Positions 28,934 through 36,743 of a DNA stretch of 59,925 nucleotides are shown piece after piece. Position 1 is the first letter of the stretch. Each line of letters begins with the position of its first letter. Under the pieces are notes generated by a model that ran no database searches, had not been told where the DNA came from, and saw only the letters and a list, made by a program, of their open reading frames with translations. The stretch comes from an uncultured Lachnospiraceae bacterium (GTDB lineage: Bacteria > Bacillota > Clostridia > Lachnospirales > Lachnospiraceae), in NCBI GenBank assembly GCA_946615865.1, contig CAMOIJ010000011.1, positions 1 through 59,925 of the forward strand. The letters run 5' to 3'. The translations under genes were made by a program, and so were the position numbers.

Positions 28934-29491
28934 TCAATATCCCCTGACATCGAAACCGCGCTCTCCGTTCGCGAGGGGGATCTCTTCCACTTCCATATCG
29001 TCGATGCGGATCCAGTGTCCGCTTCGAAGATGCGTCAGCACTTTTCCGATCGCCGCGGGAGTTCCCTGAACCTCCATCTCTACCGAGCCGTCCGGCAGGT
29101 TCTCCACCCACCCGGTCGCTCCGAATGCTCTGCAGGCATACATCGCCTGGTACCGAAAGCCGACGCCCTGTACTCTTCCGCGGAAAATGATGTGTTCCCG
29201 TATCCGGTCCCTCTCGGGGTCAAAACCCGCCATCCGCGCTCCTTTCTGCCTCATGAGCAGCGCCATGAAGTCCTCGTCCGCAGTCACCGTGTCAGGGTCG
29301 GGATCCTCGTCTTGTCCGCCCCGGGCAAAATATCTCTCGAGGCCTCCCAGCGGATCAAATTTCCCGTTCTCGTTCCAGCAGATCTCCCTGATCAGCGCCC
29401 GGTTCTTCCAGATCAGCCAGGCGGCTGCCGCGATCGCCATTGCCCACAGAAGGATAGTTCCTATCAGGGAACGCATCGTCTCGTGATCCAT
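28934..29491 (-). CDS. Membrane-tethered acylphosphatase
   Basis: Acylphosphatases hydrolyse carboxyl-phosphate bonds and are normally soluble proteins of about 90 residues. Here, in 185 residues, a membrane helix (about 9-30, LIGTILLWAMAIAAAAWLIW) and a cytosolic linker precede a complete acylphosphatase domain (about 100-185). Catalytic R113 (GRVQGVGFR) and N131 (GWVENLPDGSVEMEVQG) are both present with the canonical spacing of 18 residues. Start at ATG 29489-29491 with GAGAGGG upstream. It is 10 nt after the Sm/SH3-like gene. By the positive-inside rule (KNRALIR after the helix) the enzyme domain should face the cytosol. Confidence 0.85.
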   Translation of the reverse strand: MDHETMRSLIGTILLWAMAIAAAAWLIWKNRALIREICWNENGKFDPLGGLERYFARGGQDEDPDPDTVTADEDFMALLMRQKGARMAGFDPERDRIREHIIFRGRVQGVGFRYQAMYACRAFGATGWVENLPDGSVEMEVQGTPAAIGKVLTHLRSGHWIRIDDMEVEEIPLANGERGFDVRGY

Positions 29492-29501
29492 ATAAACCCT
29501 C

Positions 29502-30023
29502 TCAGTTTCTGTTCGCAAACCTCAGGAGCATATTTGCAATGCTGCCGTATTCAACATATTCCAGATCCTTGATCCGGAGTTTTACCTGCGGCAGGTCCTC
29601 TGCCGTCTCCGGGTCCACGCAGTCCAGAAGGACCCTGCCTTTCTCGATCCCGCGCACATAGCCGCAAAGCAGTTCATCCTCCCCGATCCTGCAGACCGTT
29701 ACCAGCGCGTCCTCCCTCTCTGCAGTCCGAAGGACCTGGGTCAGGACAGGGCCTTCCGGGTTCAGCGTCAGCTCCGGCAGCGTAAACCATGCGCTGTAGG
29801 GATGCCCGGCCGCGTATTGCATATACTTGCTGATCTTCTGAAGATATGGAGTGTCAGGCACCATTTCCTTTACCGTCTTAAGAGGCATCGCGTAGTAGGC
29901 GCTGGCTTTGCCCTCCTCATCGATCCCCATAAATACAATATCGTCATCATTGCGGGCAACGACCCTGCCTACCGTAAAAGCGCCCGAATCGTCTGTATAT
30001 ATCTCGTAAATCCTGTCTTCCAT
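29502..30023 (-). CDS. Uncharacterised protein with two Sm/SH3-like barrels
   Basis: I do not recognise a named family with certainty. The 173-residue protein has no signal peptide or membrane helix. Two similar beta-rich halves are visible, residues about 14-50 (FTVGRVVARNDDDIVFMGID) and about 115-160 (LLCGYVRGIEKGRVLLDCVD), separated by a mostly helical stretch. Each resembles a short Sm- or SH3-like barrel of strand-turn-strand form. It is the first gene of the run that continues to the acylphosphatase after 10 nt, so the two may work together. RNA or protein binding is possible but unproved. Confidence 0.6.
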   Translation of the reverse strand: MEDRIYEIYTDDSGAFTVGRVVARNDDDIVFMGIDEEGKASAYYAMPLKTVKEMVPDTPYLQKISKYMQYAAGHPYSAWFTLPELTLNPEGPVLTQVLRTAEREDALVTVCRIGEDELLCGYVRGIEKGRVLLDCVDPETAEDLPQVKLRIKDLEYVEYGSIANMLLRFANRN

Positions 30024-30113
30024 CTCTTATTGCTCCTGCCGGCTCGCACTGTCAGCGCGATGATCTTCCTTTTTAGTATATCAGTATATATACCATGGTT
30101 TGTCTCAACATGC

Positions 30114-30144
30114 AAAAAACTGCAGGAATTTTTCATTCCTGCAG
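30114..30144 (-). terminator. Terminator after the WYL regulator gene
   Basis: A 10-bp perfect stem CTGCAGGAAT/ATTCCTGCAG with a 5-nt loop is followed on the minus strand by six T residues. It lies 52 nt past the stop of the WYL gene. Confidence 0.85.
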
Positions 30145-30196
30145 TCATAAAGTCCGCCTTTGTACCATGAGTAAGCGCCTGCTGTCCTTTGATGTA

Positions 30197-31180
30197 TTAC
30201 CTTTCCGATGTCATGCCCGCAGCCTCTTTCGCTTTCCTGATGTACTCTTCGCGGACCCCTTGCGGCGATAGGATCCTCATCTTCGGACTGTATCTGAATA
30301 CCCAGCTGTAAAAAGAGGGACTTACACTGACCGTTGCCTTGATATAAAATCTGCCCTTTATGCTCCTGCGGATTCCCACAGTCTCTCCGAATCTCTCCCG
30401 GATCATATCCTCAAGTTCGTCATCGCACTCGAGAGTCACTTCCTTCAGCGCGCCGGTCTCCATACCAAACATGCCGTTTAACAGCCGGGATAGTTCTGAT
30501 CCGGAGATATGCGGATCTCCCTTGAGCGGGAGCACCTTGGTCCGGGTCATACGGTCAAGGCGGTAGACCTCGAATTTCCTGCCGCCCGCGCCGAATCCGC
30601 AGACATAGTAAAGATCGCCGTTGCTTCTGATCATAACCGGCGTCATGACGATCCGCTCGCTTTCTCTTGCGCCGGGCGCGGCTCCGCTGCCGGCAGGCTT
30701 GCGGTACATAAACTCGATCTTCCTGCCTCCGTAAACAGCTTCCGTGATCCTGTCGGTGCTGTAGTAGACCTGTTCGCTCATCTGCCCCGAATTGCTGCCG
30801 TAAAAGAGATTCTTCTCAATCTTCTCCGCCTGGTGAACACTTAACAGGGAAAGCAGCTTGCCGATCAGTTTCCTCTTCTTCTCTCCCGATATCGATTTGT
30901 TGGCTGCAATGCCGTCCACCAGAAGCTTGATCTCGGGAACTTCAAATATACGGCTTCCTACAAAATATGAGTTGTAAAAGCTCTTGGAGACTATGACGTC
31001 GATCCCCTCCTCAATAAGGACCTCGATATCATCCTTGACTGTCTTGCGGCTGGCGTTAGCATCTTCCCGTTTTAAAAAATCCACCAGATCATTTGTAGTC
31101 GCCTGGTGGTCCTCATCGGTGTTATCCATAAGATAACGATACAGATGAATAAGCCTCTGCTTGTTGCGGATCGCGCTCAT
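30197..31180 (-). CDS. WYL-domain transcriptional regulator
   Basis: A DNA-binding regulator of 327 residues. An N-terminal winged helix (about 1-70, RLIHLYRYLMDN... NASRKTVKDDIEVLIEEGID) is followed by a WYL domain (about 140-250; VMTPVMIRSNGDLYYVCGF and FEVYRLDRMT) and a C-terminal extension with VSPSFYSWVFRYSPKMRILSP, as in the WYL C-terminal region. WYL domains bind nucleic acids or nucleotides and often control phage-defence or DNA-repair genes. The gene has a near-consensus promoter (31220-31248) in the divergent gap and is divergent from the HTH-576/YhaO/YhaN cassette, which it may regulate. Confidence 0.88.
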   Translation of the reverse strand: MSAIRNKQRLIHLYRYLMDNTDEDHQATTNDLVDFLKREDANASRKTVKDDIEVLIEEGIDVIVSKSFYNSYFVGSRIFEVPEIKLLVDGIAANKSISGEKKRKLIGKLLSLLSVHQAEKIEKNLFYGSNSGQMSEQVYYSTDRITEAVYGGRKIEFMYRKPAGSGAAPGARESERIVMTPVMIRSNGDLYYVCGFGAGGRKFEVYRLDRMTRTKVLPLKGDPHISGSELSRLLNGMFGMETGALKEVTLECDDELEDMIRERFGETVGIRRSIKGRFYIKATVSVSPSFYSWVFRYSPKMRILSPQGVREEYIRKAKEAAGMTSER

Positions 31181-31219
31181 CCGAGCCTCCTCTTGTCACA
31201 ATCACTCCGTTACAGAGGT

Positions 31220-31248
31220 ATTATACAATTCCGTGACATTTGTGTCAA
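31220..31248 (-). promoter_or_regulatory. Promoter of the WYL regulator gene
   Basis: On the minus strand a perfect -35 TTGACA (31243-31248), a 17-nt spacer and a perfect -10 TATAAT (31220-31225). Such a full-consensus promoter usually needs a repressor to be kept quiet. Confidence 0.8.
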
Positions 31249-31291
31249 CGAACGTCCCATACAGTATCAAATACCGAAACATTTGTATCAA
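31236..31291. promoter_or_regulatory. Direct repeats in the divergent WYL/HTH-576 promoter region
   Basis: A 13-nt sequence ACATTTGTGTCAA (31236-31248) recurs as ACATTTGTATCAA (31279-31291), one mismatch, start-to-start 43 nt, about four helical turns. The first copy covers the -35 of the WYL promoter and also contains TGACA-TTTG-TGTCA-like symmetry. The second lies toward the HTH-576 gene. They look like paired sites for one regulator. Confidence 0.5.
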
Positions 31292-31327
31292 ACACTGCAT
31301 GTTGTTCCATTAAGAGCGCCGGCATGT

Positions 31328-31333
31328 TATAAT
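31328..31333 (+). promoter_or_regulatory. Extended -10 promoter of the HTH-576 gene
   Basis: TGTTATAAT on the plus strand (hexamer 31328-31333), with no good -35. Expected transcription start is near 31340, leaving a leader of about 70 nt. Confidence 0.5.
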
Positions 31334-31411
31334 GTATCAATATGTTTACTTTTTATTGATAAAGTGTTTACAAAACTAATGTTTTGATGATTCAGAAAGC
31401 CGCGCCTTTAT

Positions 31412-33142
31412 ATGGAAGACCTTTTGTTTTATTTGACCGGTAATATAAAAAAGAGCGGACTCACCGTCAATGAATTCTGCTCGCAGGTCGGGATCTCCCG
31501 GCAAAAGTTTTATCGCTTTGTTAAAGAACCTTTCAGGTTCACCAGCCAGAACATTAAGAAGATCAAGGAAGTCCTGCAAATGGATGAGGCGGAGGCTTCC
31601 CTCCTCGATGTCCGGCTCGGTCACGGAACGCCGCCCTCTTCTCACGCCGCTCCTCCCGATTACGAACAGCTGATATTCGACCTGCTCAGCCGTAAACCGT
31701 CCGATGACCGCTCTGTAAACAGGTTCAATATCGAATACATTGATGACTCCGGCTCCGCCATGTTCTCGCCTGAGATCATTTCCTGTGTGCTGGCAGGGTT
31801 CGGCGTACAGCGGGAGAATGCTGATAAAGTTCTTTCTCAGGAACACGAATTTGCCATTACGATCTATAACTGCACTATTATGGCAGATTCCTTCTCTCAT
31901 CGCGAATACAAGTTCTCAAAGAGTATCCTGACCATAGCCCGCATAGTCAGACTCCTGGAGAATATCCTCAGTTCCTCCCGCGGCGTCAGGATCCGTGTGC
32001 GTCACTATCTGTCAGAGCGCAGTACTGAACTGATGTCGAACCATGACATAGGGGACAGCGAGGCGATGCGTTTTAATATCCGTCTCTTTTCAGATATACT
32101 GCCTCTGCTCTCATGTGTGCTGGATTACCGCATCGATACGGCCGGGGTCACACGCCGTTTCTGGACAGACCACAGCGACCTCTGCCTTATCGAGCACAGG
32201 TATACCTGCGGTGACAGGATGGACGTAAGCCGCACCGAATATTTCGCAATGGTGTTCTCCGGCACCGGGGAATGCAGCGTCTGCAGACTCGGCTCAGAAG
32301 AAGCGGCCAATATCTTCCGTTTTCTGTCCATCGATACCCGGGATAAGGTCAGCATGCCTTCAGGGCAGATCATCCCCGCCAACCCCAACCAGTCTTACTT
32401 CGAACTGGACAAGAATTATAAGAGCGCCGTGATCCACCCGGATCTGTGTTTCGACGATATTCCTAAGAATATGTGGCTGGCGCTTTATGAAACCGTCAGA
32501 GGCCGAGAGGACATCGCGTTCTTTGAGTCCAACTTCCGAAGCCTCATTGATCCCTATGATCAATACGCGTTTCTGGATTTCGACGCCCTTGTCCATCTCG
32601 CGGTCGGCATCCTGGACCAGCGTTCCAAAGCGGGCAGCAGCATGGGAAAGATCGTGATCTGCCATACGGAGGGACTGCAGAACTTTGTCAGGACCGGCAT
32701 TATCACGGATCTTATTACTGAAGAAATCGATTACACAGGGAAAAACCTGGTACAGGCTCCGCTCCGTTTTCCTGCTCCCATGGTCGTAAATCTCCTCAGG
32801 ATGATACGGCGGAGTATCATAAGGCGCATGAGTTCGGTTCTGACAGCCCCCTCTCTGTATGACTGGACCAATTACTACATACTCAAACCGCAGATCCCTT
32901 ACCCGGAAGTATCCTATGTCATCAACAGAGAGTACGGCGTTTTTCCGATCTACAATAAGAGCAGACACAAAAACATGCTTACTAACGCCTATCAGAATCC
33001 GGCAATAGGAACTATCTTTTATGACCATGTCGTCAATAGGATCATCGGCAGGCATCGCACAGGAATAGAATCCGAGTTTCTCAGCGACGAGCATTCCATT
33101 GCTTTTCTTGACAAACTGATCGCGGAAGCGGAGAAAGAATAA
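31412..33142 (+). CDS. Large HTH protein of unknown function (HTH-576)
   Basis: A 576-residue soluble protein that I do not recognise. Residues about 10-60 form an XRE-like helix-turn-helix (LTVNEFCSQVGISRQKFYRF, then NIKKIKEVLQMDEAEASLLD). The remaining 500 residues are mixed alpha/beta with no catalytic motif, membrane helix or repeat that I can name; a basic cluster MIRRSIIRRMSSV lies near residue 470. No strong Shine-Dalgarno is seen before the ATG at 31412, so it may be poorly translated. The YhaO-like gene starts 2 nt after its stop, so they form one operon. Confidence 0.75.
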   Translation: MEDLLFYLTGNIKKSGLTVNEFCSQVGISRQKFYRFVKEPFRFTSQNIKKIKEVLQMDEAEASLLDVRLGHGTPPSSHAAPPDYEQLIFDLLSRKPSDDRSVNRFNIEYIDDSGSAMFSPEIISCVLAGFGVQRENADKVLSQEHEFAITIYNCTIMADSFSHREYKFSKSILTIARIVRLLENILSSSRGVRIRVRHYLSERSTELMSNHDIGDSEAMRFNIRLFSDILPLLSCVLDYRIDTAGVTRRFWTDHSDLCLIEHRYTCGDRMDVSRTEYFAMVFSGTGECSVCRLGSEEAANIFRFLSIDTRDKVSMPSGQIIPANPNQSYFELDKNYKSAVIHPDLCFDDIPKNMWLALYETVRGREDIAFFESNFRSLIDPYDQYAFLDFDALVHLAVGILDQRSKAGSSMGKIVICHTEGLQNFVRTGIITDLITEEIDYTGKNLVQAPLRFPAPMVVNLLRMIRRSIIRRMSSVLTAPSLYDWTNYYILKPQIPYPEVSYVINREYGVFPIYNKSRHKNMLTNAYQNPAIGTIFYDHVVNRIIGRHRTGIESEFLSDEHSIAFLDKLIAEAEKE

Positions 33143-33144
33143 CA

Positions 33145-34248
33145 ATGAAGATCATTCATTGCAGCGATCTGCATCTGGATGCGGATCTGAGGACAAAATA
33201 TGACGCGGCCTCGGCTACGGAGAGAAGGGCAGAGCTGCTGGATACGTTCCGGCGGCTCTGCCGTTATGCGAGAGAGAAAGCTGTCAGCGCTGTCCTGATC
33301 TGCGGAGACCTTTTTGACACCGCATCGCCCTCTTCCTCCGCCGTCAGGACCGTAGAGGACCTGATCATCGCAAACAGTGATCTCCTCTTTTTCTATCTGC
33401 GGGGCAACCATGACGAGAGACCGGCGCTGTTCAGGACCCGGCGGGGGCCGGAGAATCTGTGCCTGTTCGGCGATGACTGGACAACCTGGGAACTTTCTGA
33501 AGACCGGGATCAGGGGCGCCGCATATGCATAACCGGCAGAGAGCCTTCAAATGCAGTCCTTACTTCACCCGAGCTTGATCCCTCCTGCATCAACATAGTG
33601 ATGCTGCACGGACAGGTCCGGGAGGGCTATACTGCCCCGGATCCCGAGTCTGTTCCCCTGAGCGCCCTGCGCGGACGCGGCATCGATTACCTGGCCCTTG
33701 GACACCTCCATCACTATCGTTCCTTTGCGCTGGATGATCGGGGAATCGCCGCCTACTGCGGCTGTCTTGAGGGAAGAGGTTTCGACGAGTGCGGTCGATG
33801 CGGATTTATCCTGCTCGAGACAGGCGAAAGTTCTCATTCTCTGAAAACCCGCTTCGTTCCCTTCGCTTCACGCAGTCTCTACAGCATTCCCTGCCCGGTT
33901 ACCGGATGCTGTTCCGATACGGAGGTTTACGAGAGGATCTCCGGGGTCCTTGAGGCTTCATCCGCTTCAGCCGAAGACCTCGTGCGGCTGGAACTCACCG
34001 GGGAACTGGAATACAGCTGCAGCCCTGACGCCGCCTTTATTTCGAAGGAATGGGAGGGGCGCTATCACTATTTTGAACTTAAGGACAGCACCGAGCCTGT
34101 GATCCACAGCGAAGATTTCCTCTGCGACGCTACTCTCAAGGGGGAATTCGTGCGCGTGGTGAACGCCGCGGACGGCCTGGACAGCCGGGAGCGGACAAGG
34201 ATCCTGCGCTGCGGCCTGAGAGCCCTCTTAGGGGAATCGCTGTTCTGA
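33145..34248 (+). CDS. SbcD/YhaO-like metallophosphoesterase (DNA exonuclease family)
   Basis: A predicted DNA nuclease subunit of 367 residues. Metallophosphoesterase motifs are in order: SDLHLD (residues 7-12), ICGDLFD, LRGNHDE, MLHGQ and GHLHH, giving the full two-metal site of the SbcD/Mre11 family. After about residue 230 comes a divergent C-terminal capping region, as in YhaO. The ATG is 2 nt after the HTH-576 stop, with GGAGAAAG upstream. The ATPase partner gene follows 24 nt later. Pairing with an SbcC-like ATPase suggests ATP-driven processing of DNA ends, hairpins or foreign DNA. Confidence 0.88.
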   Translation: MKIIHCSDLHLDADLRTKYDAASATERRAELLDTFRRLCRYAREKAVSAVLICGDLFDTASPSSSAVRTVEDLIIANSDLLFFYLRGNHDERPALFRTRRGPENLCLFGDDWTTWELSEDRDQGRRICITGREPSNAVLTSPELDPSCINIVMLHGQVREGYTAPDPESVPLSALRGRGIDYLALGHLHHYRSFALDDRGIAAYCGCLEGRGFDECGRCGFILLETGESSHSLKTRFVPFASRSLYSIPCPVTGCCSDTEVYERISGVLEASSASAEDLVRLELTGELEYSCSPDAAFISKEWEGRYHYFELKDSTEPVIHSEDFLCDATLKGEFVRVVNAADGLDSRERTRILRCGLRALLGESLF

Positions 34249-34272
34249 TGTGTTGTTAAGGAGCATCCGCTT

Positions 34273-36156
34273 ATGAAGCTTATTTCCTGCCGCATAGAAA
34301 ATTTCGGCAAACTCAGGGATTTTACATATCATTTCGAGGATGGGCTCAGCGTCCTGTTCGCCGAAAACGGATGGGGAAAATCGACCTTCGCCGCTTTCCT
34401 CAAAGTGATGTTCTATGGGTTTGACGGAGACAACCGCAGAAGCGAGGACGGCAGCGAGCGTCTGCGCTACCGCCCCTGGGGAGGCGGCGTCTACGGTGGC
34501 TCTGTCATCTGGTCGCGGGGAGATAAGACATATCGCATGCTCAGGACTTTCGGCACTCGGCGAAAAGAGGACACCTTTGTCCTCTACGATGAAGAGACAG
34601 GGCTTCCCAGCGGCGATTTCAGCGAGAATACCGGAGAAGAACTCTTCGGGATCGACCGCGATTCCTTCCGGCGCACGGTTTTCTGGTCCCAGAGCGACCA
34701 TGAGACCTCCGCGACTACTTCGATCCAGGCCAAGATAGGAGATCTCTCCTCTCAGCAGGACGACCTCCCTGCATACGACGCCGCGGTTAAGCGGCTCAGC
34801 CGGGAAATGGAACGCCTCCGCCCTGACCGCGCGAGCGGACTGATCAGAAAAAAAGAGGACAGGCTCGCCGTCCTGCAGGCAGATGAGGCAAGACTTCCCC
34901 TGTTAAAGGCAGAGCTGGAGGAATGCTCGGCAAAAGAGCGTGCGCTTTCCGATGAACTTGATAACATCCGCGCTCACAGGCAGCACTATGCGCTCTCTGC
35001 CTCCGAAAAGACCTCTGAAGACCGCCCGGGCAAGGACAGTGAAACGCAGAGGCGGTTGGAGAATTCCGAAAAGAAACTTGCCATGCTCCTGGAGAAAGAT
35101 CGAAGTATACAGCGCCGCGGGCAGAAAGAACGGCAAGAATATCTGAGAGTTAGAGAAGCGCTGCAGCGGGAGCTTCTCGATCAGTCCCGCCAACGGGAAA
35201 AACAGGCTTTTATCATGCGTGCCGGAGCCGGCGCGTCTGCCGCGCTTGCTGTCATTTTCTCAGTTCTGTGCCTGACAGGTATTCTTCCGGCGCCTGTTTT
35301 TGTCCTTTCTCTTCTCCTTCTGGCTGCCGGCGCCGCTATGTTTTGGCAGAGCGGCAGGATCAGCGGCGATACTCCTGAGACAGAGGAGATCCTTCACCTT
35401 CGCGGGGAGAAAGAATGGTATAGAGATTCCCTGCGCGAGCTGAGCCGTAAGATGGAGACGAGTCGGATGCGGCTCCGGGAACAGAAAGCTGTATGCGCGG
35501 CTCTGCGCCGCAGGCTTGACAGAACTGAACAAGTCCGGGAAACTAACGTCTCCGAGGCTGCGGGACAGATTTCCTCTGAGGTCTCGGGAATTCTCAGGGA
35601 GTATGACAGACAGGAGGAGGACTGCCGCGTCCGCCTGCAGGAGGTCCGCTCACAGTCCGAAGAGCTCGCCGGGATGATCAGGGACTGCAGCGCGTCTGCA
35701 TCCCTCATTGAGAACCTTCAGAGCGAGATCGGCACTCTCCGGGAGCAATACGATACCTGTGTCAGCACCCTCTCCTATCTCGAAGAAGCACGAAACAGTT
35801 TCACCTCCCGCTATATGAACCCCTTCCTCCGCTCATTCAGCCGCTACTACAGCATGCTCACAGGGGAATCCGCGGATGCGGTGAGGACCGACGCAGATTT
35901 CTCCATCGCCATCATGGAAGAAGGTCTTCCCAGGGATCCGTCTCTCATGAGCGAGGGCAGCCGGGACCTGATCAGTCTGTGCCGGCGCATGGCCATGATC
36001 GACGCTATGTATCCGGAGGAAAAGCCCTTTCTGGTCCTGGACGACCCCTTCTCCAACCTCGACGACGAGCGCGTAAAAGGAGGCCTGCGCTTCCTGCACA
36101 GTGCCTCCCTCGAATATCAGATCTTATATCTCACCTGTCATGGAAGCAGGTTCTGA
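34273..36156 (+). CDS. SbcC/YhaN-like AAA ATPase with coiled coils and a membrane hairpin
   Basis: An SMC-type ATPase of 627 residues. The N-terminal half-domain has Walker A as AENGWGKST (residues 30-38; the usual first Gly is Ala) and an aromatic FWSQ loop. Long coiled coils (about 165-315 and 370-500) flank two membrane helices at about 318-336 and 341-357, where SbcC would have a zinc hook. The C-terminal half-domain holds a signature-like SEGSRDLISLCRRMAM and Walker B FLVLDDPFSNLD. This matches B. subtilis YhaN, which also has a central hydrophobic segment. The nuclease subunit is encoded directly upstream. The membrane hairpin would tether the complex to the inner face of the membrane. 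Confidence 0.87.
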   Translation: MKLISCRIENFGKLRDFTYHFEDGLSVLFAENGWGKSTFAAFLKVMFYGFDGDNRRSEDGSERLRYRPWGGGVYGGSVIWSRGDKTYRMLRTFGTRRKEDTFVLYDEETGLPSGDFSENTGEELFGIDRDSFRRTVFWSQSDHETSATTSIQAKIGDLSSQQDDLPAYDAAVKRLSREMERLRPDRASGLIRKKEDRLAVLQADEARLPLLKAELEECSAKERALSDELDNIRAHRQHYALSASEKTSEDRPGKDSETQRRLENSEKKLAMLLEKDRSIQRRGQKERQEYLRVREALQRELLDQSRQREKQAFIMRAGAGASAALAVIFSVLCLTGILPAPVFVLSLLLLAAGAAMFWQSGRISGDTPETEEILHLRGEKEWYRDSLRELSRKMETSRMRLREQKAVCAALRRRLDRTEQVRETNVSEAAGQISSEVSGILREYDRQEEDCRVRLQEVRSQSEELAGMIRDCSASASLIENLQSEIGTLREQYDTCVSTLSYLEEARNSFTSRYMNPFLRSFSRYYSMLTGESADAVRTDADFSIAIMEEGLPRDPSLMSEGSRDLISLCRRMAMIDAMYPEEKPFLVLDDPFSNLDDERVKGGLRFLHSASLEYQILYLTCHGSRF

Positions 36157-36172
36157 AATCCGGCGTCTCTTG

Positions 36173-36730
36173 TCACTCCCCGCGGTCTGACAGTACCGCC
36201 AGATAGGCCAGGATCCCCGCCACAGTCTTGGCGTCCCGAATCTCCCCGGCAAATATCCTTCTCTTGAGTTCCTCCACGGGGATCGCCTCCAGGGCGATCT
36301 CCTCCGCCTCATCCAGGTTCTGCTCTCCGCTCCTCTCGAGGTCCTCAGCCAGATAGATCTCCACCTTTTCATTGCACCAGGCGATCGCCGTATCCAGGCG
36401 GACCAGTCGGCTGATCTTTCCGCAGCGGTATCCCGTCTCCTCTTCCAGCTCCCTTGAAGCCGTGACGGCAAAGTCCGGATCATCCGCGTCGAAAGCGCCG
36501 GCAGGGATCTCTGTAGTCTCTCTGTCAACAGCAGGTCTGTATTGGTGGATCATCAGGATCCTCCCATCCGGCAGGACCGGAACGACACACGCTCCTCCGC
36601 CGCGTTTGTGATGGACAAAATCCCAGCTCTCTGTGTGCCCGTCCGGCAGTTCCACCGTATCTCTGTAAAACTCCAGGACCTTTCCCGAACTCGCGAGTTT
36701 CCTGTCAAGTCTCCTCAGTTTATAATCCAT
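36173..36730 (-). CDS. NUDIX hydrolase, ADP-ribose pyrophosphatase type
   Basis: A 185-residue cytosolic enzyme likely cleaving ADP-ribose or related sugars. Features of the ADPRase subfamily are RGGGACVVPVLPDGRILMIHQYRPA and EIPAGAFD. The NUDIX box is slightly irregular: GAFDADD...SRELEEETGY has Asp where the family has Glu, and one extra residue, while the RELEEETGY metal-binding half is intact. AGGGGGACAGT precedes the ATG. It is 13 nt after the CAP-domain gene and convergent with the YhaN-like gene (16-nt gap). Confidence 0.88.
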   Translation of the reverse strand: MDYKLRRLDRKLASSGKVLEFYRDTVELPDGHTESWDFVHHKRGGGACVVPVLPDGRILMIHQYRPAVDRETTEIPAGAFDADDPDFAVTASRELEEETGYRCGKISRLVRLDTAIAWCNEKVEIYLAEDLERSGEQNLDEAEEIALEAIPVEELKRRIFAGEIRDAKTVAGILAYLAVLSDRGE

Positions 36731-36743
36731 ACTGTCCCCCTTG

